Shown in pieces: positions 59,652-64,000 of a stretch of DNA of 64,000 bases. The notes beneath the pieces were generated by a model that had not been told where the DNA came from, searched no databases, and saw only the letters and a program-made list of their open reading frames with translations. The number at the start of each line of letters is the position of its first letter. Positions within the stretch are counted from its first letter, which is position 1. The DNA comes from Eubacterium maltosivorans (GTDB lineage: Bacteria > Bacillota > Clostridia > Eubacteriales > Eubacteriaceae): the NCBI RefSeq assembly GCF_002441855.2, contig NZ_CP029487.1, forward strand, positions 1,984,001-2,048,000, read 5' to 3'. A program made the position numbers and the translations under genes.

Positions 59652-60271
59652 GTGGTTTCTCCTTTCTGCTTTGCCTCTCTCGCGGCCCACATGGCGTTAA
59701 AGGCGGCCACGCTGTCACCGGAATACAGGGCCTGGATGGCGGCTTTCTCGGATTCGGTGAGCGGCGGGAGCAGGTTAAAGCCGTGGATGCTGTGGGTATT
59801 GGGCGGCTCCTCCTGATTATAATAGAACAGAGACGCCTGTTTAGGGTTTATATTATTTATATACGGTTGCGCCCCGTGTCCGCTTTCTGTAGCGGTTTGT
59901 GTCCATACGAGCGTCGGCTCCTGACGCTCTCCGGCGGCGATGCTGGCCGGGGCCAGGCCTTTGTCAAAGGGGATCAGGCGGTATTGTCCCGCCCGGTTTC
60001 CCGCGTCGGGGGTGTACGTCACGCGCTGCTTCCGGATCAGCGTCTGCCTTTGTGTCCAGAGGGCCTGGCGGTTTTTAAGGCCAAGGGCGTCCTGAAACAG
60101 CTTGTTGGGTACCCGGAATTCCACCGGCCAGTACCAGAAGCCGTCGGCGCCCTTTATGGCGGCGCGGTTATTAAAGTACATGAGGTAATGCCAGAAGGCC
60201 TGGAGCAGAGGGCTCAGGCGCTGCTGCTCCATCCAGCGGAAAAAGGCGAGTAACTCGGTCAGGTAGTTCAT
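59648..60271 (-). CDS. DnaD/replication-organizer-like protein
   Basis: A 207-residue protein. The first 110 residues (LTELLAFFRWMEQQ, LQAFWHYLMYFNN, PNKLFQDALGLKNRQALWTQRQ) look like the winged-helix N-terminal part of phage replisome organizers and DnaD-like proteins. The C-terminal part is low in motif content, and I see no clear DnaD C-terminal (DnaB_2) domain. It overlaps its neighbours on both sides by four bases, so it is translationally coupled to the KilAC-like gene and the small acidic gene. The layout is that of a phage or integrative element early region. Assignment by resemblance only. Confidence 0.6.
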   Translation of the reverse strand: MNYLTELLAFFRWMEQQRLSPLLQAFWHYLMYFNNRAAIKGADGFWYWPVEFRVPNKLFQDALGLKNRQALWTQRQTLIRKQRVTYTPDAGNRAGQYRLIPFDKGLAPASIAAGERQEPTLVWTQTATESGHGAQPYINNINPKQASLFYYNQEEPPNTHSIHGFNLLPPLTESEKAAIQALYSGDSVAAFNAMWAAREAKQKGETT

Positions 60272-60738
60272 GCGGACGCCGCCTCCTTTTTAAGCCTGTC
60301 CGCAAAATAAATGCAGCCGGCCGGCGTCAGATAAAGCCTGCGCCCCGGACAGGCCGCTGTCTGGTTTCCGATTCTGAGGATTCCCATGGCCGACGCCCTT
60401 TGGCTCACCTGGTTTAAGGTGCCGGGCGCATTCTTTCTCAGGTAGCCTCTGGCGCGCAGCCAGCGGAAAAAATCGTGCTTGCTTATGATGATGCCCTCTG
60501 CCTTCATCCTTCTTAAAAAGGCGCTGGTCTCGGTAAGCGGCTCCATGCCCAGATACCACTGCCCGGGGTTTCTTTCCGGATTGGCGGCCAGGTGGATATC
60601 CACCACGATGTGCCCGGCGGCCCCACCAAGTGTGAGCTGTGCCGGGGCCTGGAATTTTTGGGCGCACGAAGCACACCTGCCTGCCCCTGCTTTTTTTGCC
60701 GTATCCCTGTTTCTTTCGCGCATTTGTTTACGATTCAT
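60268..60738 (-). CDS. KilAC-like phage antirepressor-type DNA-binding protein
   Basis: A 156-residue protein. The C-terminal half (KHDFFRWLRARGYLRK, then GRRLYLTPAGCIYFADRL) resembles the KilAC domain of phage antirepressors. The N-terminus is basic with a CASC pair (C22/C25), and a further Cys lies in the TAACPG segment. It has the best ribosome site of the operon (AGGAGG) and its own promoter at 60811-60839. It heads the operon that ends with DUF2922. Alternative: an uncharacterised wHTH regulator. Confidence 0.6.
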   Translation of the reverse strand: MNRKQMRERNRDTAKKAGAGRCASCAQKFQAPAQLTLGGAAGHIVVDIHLAANPERNPGQWYLGMEPLTETSAFLRRMKAEGIIISKHDFFRWLRARGYLRKNAPGTLNQVSQRASAMGILRIGNQTAACPGRRLYLTPAGCIYFADRLKKEAASA

Positions 60739-60810
60739 TGTAAACCTCCTGTAAATTAAAATGATTTTGTTTCCGGTACGCTCGGTACCGCTCTTTATCT
60801 TACAGGTATC

Positions 60811-60839
60811 ATTCTAAAACAAATTTTTTACTTTTACAA
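60811..60839 (-). promoter_or_regulatory. Promoter of the KilAC-sigma-DUF2922 operon
   Basis: Minus strand TTGTAA, 17 bases, TAGAAT. The leader holds a CGGTAC/GTACCG hairpin before the AGGAGG of the first gene. Confidence 0.65.
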
Positions 60840-60870
60840 AGCGCGAAAATAGAATTTGATAGTTATTTAT

Positions 60871-61398
60871 TTAACAATATAGATTTTCAAAATAGCGCTT
60901 CCGCCACCGGTAAACTGTGGAGTATTCGCCATAAAAGGGCACCTCGTGCCAGGGGCGGCCACGCCTGGGCTGCAGCCGGCCCGGGCTGCGCAGCTCCTCT
61001 CTGGTAAAAAGGGTATGCAGCACTTCGGCCACGGTGTATAGGAGCACGCGCATCCAGCGCAGGATAAAAAAGGGGAACACCCGCTGGTTACGGTCACATT
61101 CCAGGCAGGTTTTGCTGCATACCCAGAAAAGATAGAGGGTTCCGTCCCCGGTTTCGACCTCCTTATAAAAGCCATTGACGATTTTAAGCCGGCCGTCTTT
61201 TTCCTTTATGGAAAGGGTTTTTTCCGCAAGCTTACCGCCGCAGTGAATGCAGACATGCTTTTTATGGCCGTGATAAATCCATTCTTTCACAGGCTTTTCG
61301 CCGTTCCTGCTCCGGTATCCGGTATCGACCTCCTCAAAATCCCCGGGGTGCTTCGCGATGTACTTTGCCAGTGCCTTTGCCGTAATTCTCTTTTTCAT
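60871..61398 (-). CDS. Zinc-ribbon/HTH protein, DUF6431-like
   Basis: A 175-residue basic protein. Cysteines C50/C53 and C94/C98/C101 suggest a zinc ribbon. The hydrophobic stretch RVFPFFILRWMRVLLYTVAEVL and the C-terminal EYSTVYRWRKRYFENL look like a helix-turn-helix following the ribbon. This layout resembles DUF6431 proteins, which I associate with transposon-encoded DNA-binding subunits. No transposase or ATPase partner is seen next to it, so it may be a remnant or an orphan. The ATG has GAGAGGAG upstream. The leader contains a terminator-like hairpin just before the gene. Confidence 0.6.
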   Translation of the reverse strand: MKKRITAKALAKYIAKHPGDFEEVDTGYRSRNGEKPVKEWIYHGHKKHVCIHCGGKLAEKTLSIKEKDGRLKIVNGFYKEVETGDGTLYLFWVCSKTCLECDRNQRVFPFFILRWMRVLLYTVAEVLHTLFTREELRSPGRLQPRRGRPWHEVPFYGEYSTVYRWRKRYFENLYC

Positions 61399-61424
61399 TC
61401 TGGACTCCTCTCCATAAGACCAAA

Positions 61425-61475
61425 CAAAAAAAACACCAAAAGCTCCAATGAGCCTTCAGTGTTTTTTATTCAGGG
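61425..61475 (-). terminator. Terminator/attenuator hairpin in the leader of the zinc-ribbon gene
   Basis: On the minus strand AAAAACACTGAAGGCTC folds onto GAGC-TTTT-GGTGTTTTTTTT. It lies after the promoter at 61568-61596 and about 27 bases before the gene, so it could terminate the leader transcript. A second hairpin, CAGGG-ACA/TGT-CCCTG, precedes it (near 61478-61500). Confidence 0.65.
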
Positions 61476-61567
61476 TGACAGCAAGTGTCCCTGTTTTTTA
61501 TTTAATTGTCCTGTTTCCCTATGAACCGCGCCAACTGTTCGGGGAATAATTTTCTTCTTTCAGTACA

Positions 61568-61596
61568 ATTATAACCGTTTTCAATCAATAATGCAA
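61568..61596 (-). promoter_or_regulatory. Promoter of the zinc-ribbon gene leader
   Basis: Minus strand TTGCAT, 17 bases, TATAAT. The leader to the ATG at 61398 would be about 160 bases. Confidence 0.65.
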
Positions 61597-61614
61597 TCCT
61601 TTTCTGTCGTGCGT

Positions 61615-61657
61615 AAAAAAGGCCCTCAAGCGTTCTGTAACACGCTTGAGGGCCTTT
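61615..61657 (-). terminator. Terminator of secA
   Basis: AAGGCCCTCAAGCGT pairs with ACGCTTGAGGGCCTT (one small bulge), followed by TTTT on the minus strand, six bases beyond the secA stop. Confidence 0.9.
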
Positions 61658-61662
61658 TGGCG

Positions 61663-63999
61663 CTAGCTGTCCGCCTGGCAGCGCAGCAGCGTCCTGATGG
61701 TGTTTTCCTGGATTTCCTGAACCATTTCGTCGAACATGGCAAAGCCTTCTTTTGTGTATTCTTTTACGGGGTCGTTCTGCCCGTAGCTTCTGAGGCCGAT
61801 TCCCTGCTTCAGCTGGTCCATGTTGTCGATATGGTCCATCCAGGCCATGTCCACGGCTTTTAAAAGCACCTCTCTCTCAAGGGCGTCCCGTGTTTCCCGG
61901 CCGATTTTGGCCGAAAGCTTTTCAAGATGGCTGCTGAAAAGACTGCCGAGGGCCTGCTCCAGCGCCTCCCGGCTCTTTAGCGTATCGACAAACTTAAAAT
62001 CGGTCTCTGGAAAAAAGGATTTGCCCAGGGCCTCTTTCAGTCCCTGGATATCCCAGTGGTCAGCGATGGGATCGCTGATGAAGATGTCCAGCACTGAGGC
62101 GAAGATACGCTGCCCCATGGCGAGGATCTGGTCGTGTATATTCTCGCCGTCCAGAACCTGCTGGCGCTGCTTGTAGATGATCTCACGCTGCCGGTTCATC
62201 ACATTGTCATATTTCAGAACGTTTTTACGGTCGTCAAAATTCTTGCTTTCCATTTTTTTCTGGGCGTTTTCAATGCCCTTTGTCAGGATTTTGCTGGTGA
62301 TGGCCTCGCCCTCCTGAAGGTCGATGACCTCGCTGAGCTTTTTCATCCGCTCATCGCCGAAGATCCTCAGCAGCGGGTCCTCCAGGGATAAATAAAAGCG
62401 GGCCTCTCCCGGATCACCCTGACGGCCCGAACGCCCTCTCAGCTGATTGTCGATGCGGCGGCTCTCATGTCTTTCTGTCCCGATCACATATAAGCCTCCC
62501 AGCGCCTGAACCCCTTCGCCCAGGCCAATGTCTGTGCCGCGGCCGGCCATGTTGGTCGAGATGGTGACCGCGCCGGCCTGGCCGGCCTTTGAGATGATCT
62601 CAGCCTCCTGCTCATGGTATTTGGCATTGAGCACGGTGTGCTCAATCCCTTCTCTCTGAAGATAGCCGCTGAGGGCCTCGGACTTTTCGATGGACACGGT
62701 GCCGATGAGAACCGGCTGGCCCTTTTCATGACGCTTAAGGACGTCCCGGGTCACTGCCTCAAATTTCGCCGCCTCGGTCGCGTAAACCGCGTCCTCATGA
62801 TCGGTCCGGATCATGGGCTTATTGGTGGGGATGGTGACCACGTTCAGATTGTAAATAGAGGAGAACTCGTCCTCCTCTGTTTTGGCTGTGCCGGTCATGC
62901 CCGCGAGCTTATCAAACATACGGAAGTAGTTCTGAAAGGTGACGGTGGCAATGGTCTGTGTCTCGGCGTTGACCGGGACATTTTCCTTGGCCTCGATGGC
63001 CTGATGCAGCCCGTCTGAGAACCGGCGGCCCGGCATGGTGCGGCCTGTAAACGCGTCCACAATCACCACTTCCTCGCCGGCCACGATATAATCCCTGTCC
63101 CGCTGCATCAGCTTATGGGCGTAAAGCGCCTTGTTAATACAGTGAAAAAGCTCCATGTTGACAATATCGGCAAGGTTGTCCACGCTGAAGAACATCTCTG
63201 CCCGCTGGATTCCTTTCTCGGTCAGCTGGACGGCTTTCAGCTTTTCGTCCTTCTCATAATCCTCTGGCCCCAGCAGCTTGACAAAGCGGTTGGCCAGACG
63301 GTAGAGCTTGCTCTCGGGGCCGCCCGGCCCCGCGATAATAAGGGGCGTCCGGGCCTCGTCGATGAGCACGCTGTCCACCTCGTCGATGATGGCATAATGG
63401 AGGCTCCGCTGAACCTGGCTGTCGAGGCTGAGTGCCATGTTGTCCCGCAGATAGTCAAAGCCGAACTCATTGTTTGTTCCGTAGACCACATCAGCCGCAT
63501 AGGCGGCTTTCTTTTCCTCCGGCGTCTGCCCGCTGACGACAAGGCCGACCCGCAGGCCCAGAAACTCGTGGATCTTCCCCATGAGCTCCCGGTCCCGCCT
63601 GGCCAGATAATCGTTGACGGTCACCACGAAAACGCCCTTGCCCTCCAGGGCATTGAGGTAGGTGGGCAGGGCCGCCACCAGGGTTTTGCCCTCACCGGTT
63701 TTCATCTCGGCAATATTGCCCTCGTGCAGGACGAGCCCGCCGATGAGCTGAACCGGAAAAGGCTTCAGGCCGATGGCCCTGTACGCCGCCTCCCTGACCA
63801 CCGCAAAGGCCTCGGCGGTCAAATGATCCAGCGGCTCTCCGTCCTTAAGCCTTTTCCGGAACAACGCGGTCTTATCTCTGAGGGCGCTGTCGCTGAGCGC
63901 GGCCATTGCGTCCTCCAGGGCCAGGATCCTGTCCGCTGTTTTCTGAAGCCTTTTTACATCACGCCTGGATGGGTCGAAAATCTGATTTAAAGCTGCCAA
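61663..63999 (-). CDS. secA: Preprotein translocase ATPase SecA, short C-terminus
   Basis: A 778-residue motor protein that drives export through SecYEG. Walker [25 protein letters not shown], the [19 protein letters not shown] motif, the cross-linking domain, [10 protein letters not shown] and [11 protein letters not shown] are all present. It starts with TTG at 63999, at the window edge; the phase [11 protein letters not shown] fits family N-termini, but the ribosome site is outside, so the start is provisional. It ends right after the helical scaffold/wing region and lacks the linker and Cys-rich SEC-C zinc motif that binds SecB or lipids. Usual clostridial SecA has about 830-900 residues. 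Confidence 0.94.
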   Translation of the reverse strand: MAALNQIFDPSRRDVKRLQKTADRILALEDAMAALSDSALRDKTALFRKRLKDGEPLDHLTAEAFAVVREAAYRAIGLKPFPVQLIGGLVLHEGNIAEMKTGEGKTLVAALPTYLNALEGKGVFVVTVNDYLARRDRELMGKIHEFLGLRVGLVVSGQTPEEKKAAYAADVVYGTNNEFGFDYLRDNMALSLDSQVQRSLHYAIIDEVDSVLIDEARTPLIIAGPGGPESKLYRLANRFVKLLGPEDYEKDEKLKAVQLTEKGIQRAEMFFSVDNLADIVNMELFHCINKALYAHKLMQRDRDYIVAGEEVVIVDAFTGRTMPGRRFSDGLHQAIEAKENVPVNAETQTIATVTFQNYFRMFDKLAGMTGTAKTEEDEFSSIYNLNVVTIPTNKPMIRTDHEDAVYATEAAKFEAVTRDVLKRHEKGQPVLIGTVSIEKSEALSGYLQREGIEHTVLNAKYHEQEAEIISKAGQAGAVTISTNMAGRGTDIGLGEGVQALGGLYVIGTERHESRRIDNQLRGRSGRQGDPGEARFYLSLEDPLLRIFGDERMKKLSEVIDLQEGEAITSKILTKGIENAQKKMESKNFDDRKNVLKYDNVMNRQREIIYKQRQQVLDGENIHDQILAMGQRIFASVLDIFISDPIADHWDIQGLKEALGKSFFPETDFKFVDTLKSREALEQALGSLFSSHLEKLSAKIGRETRDALEREVLLKAVDMAWMDHIDNMDQLKQGIGLRSYGQNDPVKEYTKEGFAMFDEMVQEIQENTIRTLLRCQADS

Positions 64000-64000
64000 A

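Noticed and set aside
63115-63990. 291-residue plus-strand frame
   Set aside because: Antisense shadow of secA in a G+C-rich region.

Overview
The window reads as a chromosomal segment of a low-to-moderate G+C Firmicute. The rRNA operon, the acetogen-type pairing of a probable Re-citrate synthase with aconitase, the Firmicutes-style greA-lysS and carAB units and the cell-wall gene content fit the genus Eubacterium (E. limosum group, Clostridia). The genus is inferred from recalled 16S features, not from a search.

Region 1 (1-26.0 kb, minus strand) is a cell-surface polysaccharide locus. From promoter-proximal to distal it holds rfbD-rfbA-rfbC-rfbB (dTDP-L-rhamnose), a Wzm/Wzt-type ABC exporter, a 1697-residue methyltransferase-WbsX-RgpF-RgpF fusion, a secreted amidase/glucosaminidase with five wall-binding repeats, three more glycosyltransferase or initiating-transferase genes, and an AT-rich set of polytopic GT-C-like enzymes with DPM/GtrB-type partners. 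An LCP-family ligase (26.2 kb, plus strand) diverges from rfbD and probably attaches the polymer to peptidoglycan. One membrane gene (2.68-4.28 kb) has lost its last ~53 codons to an 11-bp tandem duplication. The gap at 11.8-12.4 kb carries four perfect DnaA boxes in two similar lobes.

Region 2 (27.5-43.1 kb) is central metabolism: a convergent probable Re-citrate synthase-aconitase operon (minus), two tandem YihY/BrkB membrane proteins (plus), and a tight glycogen operon glgB-glgP-glgC-glgD-glgA-GH13 (plus). The branching enzyme has a histone-like Lys/Ala tail.

Region 3 (43.1-48.8 kb, minus) is an rRNA operon (16S-23S-5S, no spacer tRNA) with two near-consensus promoters and a duplicated segment around its terminator. 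Region 4 (48.9-56.7 kb, minus) is housekeeping: greA-lysS, carA-carB and purA.

Region 5 (56.7-61.4 kb) is accessory. It has two face-to-face promoters over a compact folded RNA element, an M15 peptidase, and a promoter-to-terminator operon coding for a KilAC-like protein, a DnaD/replication-organizer-like protein, a small protein, a sigma-70 factor, DUF1659 and DUF2922. A zinc-ribbon/HTH protein with an attenuator-like leader follows. The window ends in secA, whose product lacks the usual C-terminal zinc motif. Region 5 and the DnaA-box gap are the least explained parts.
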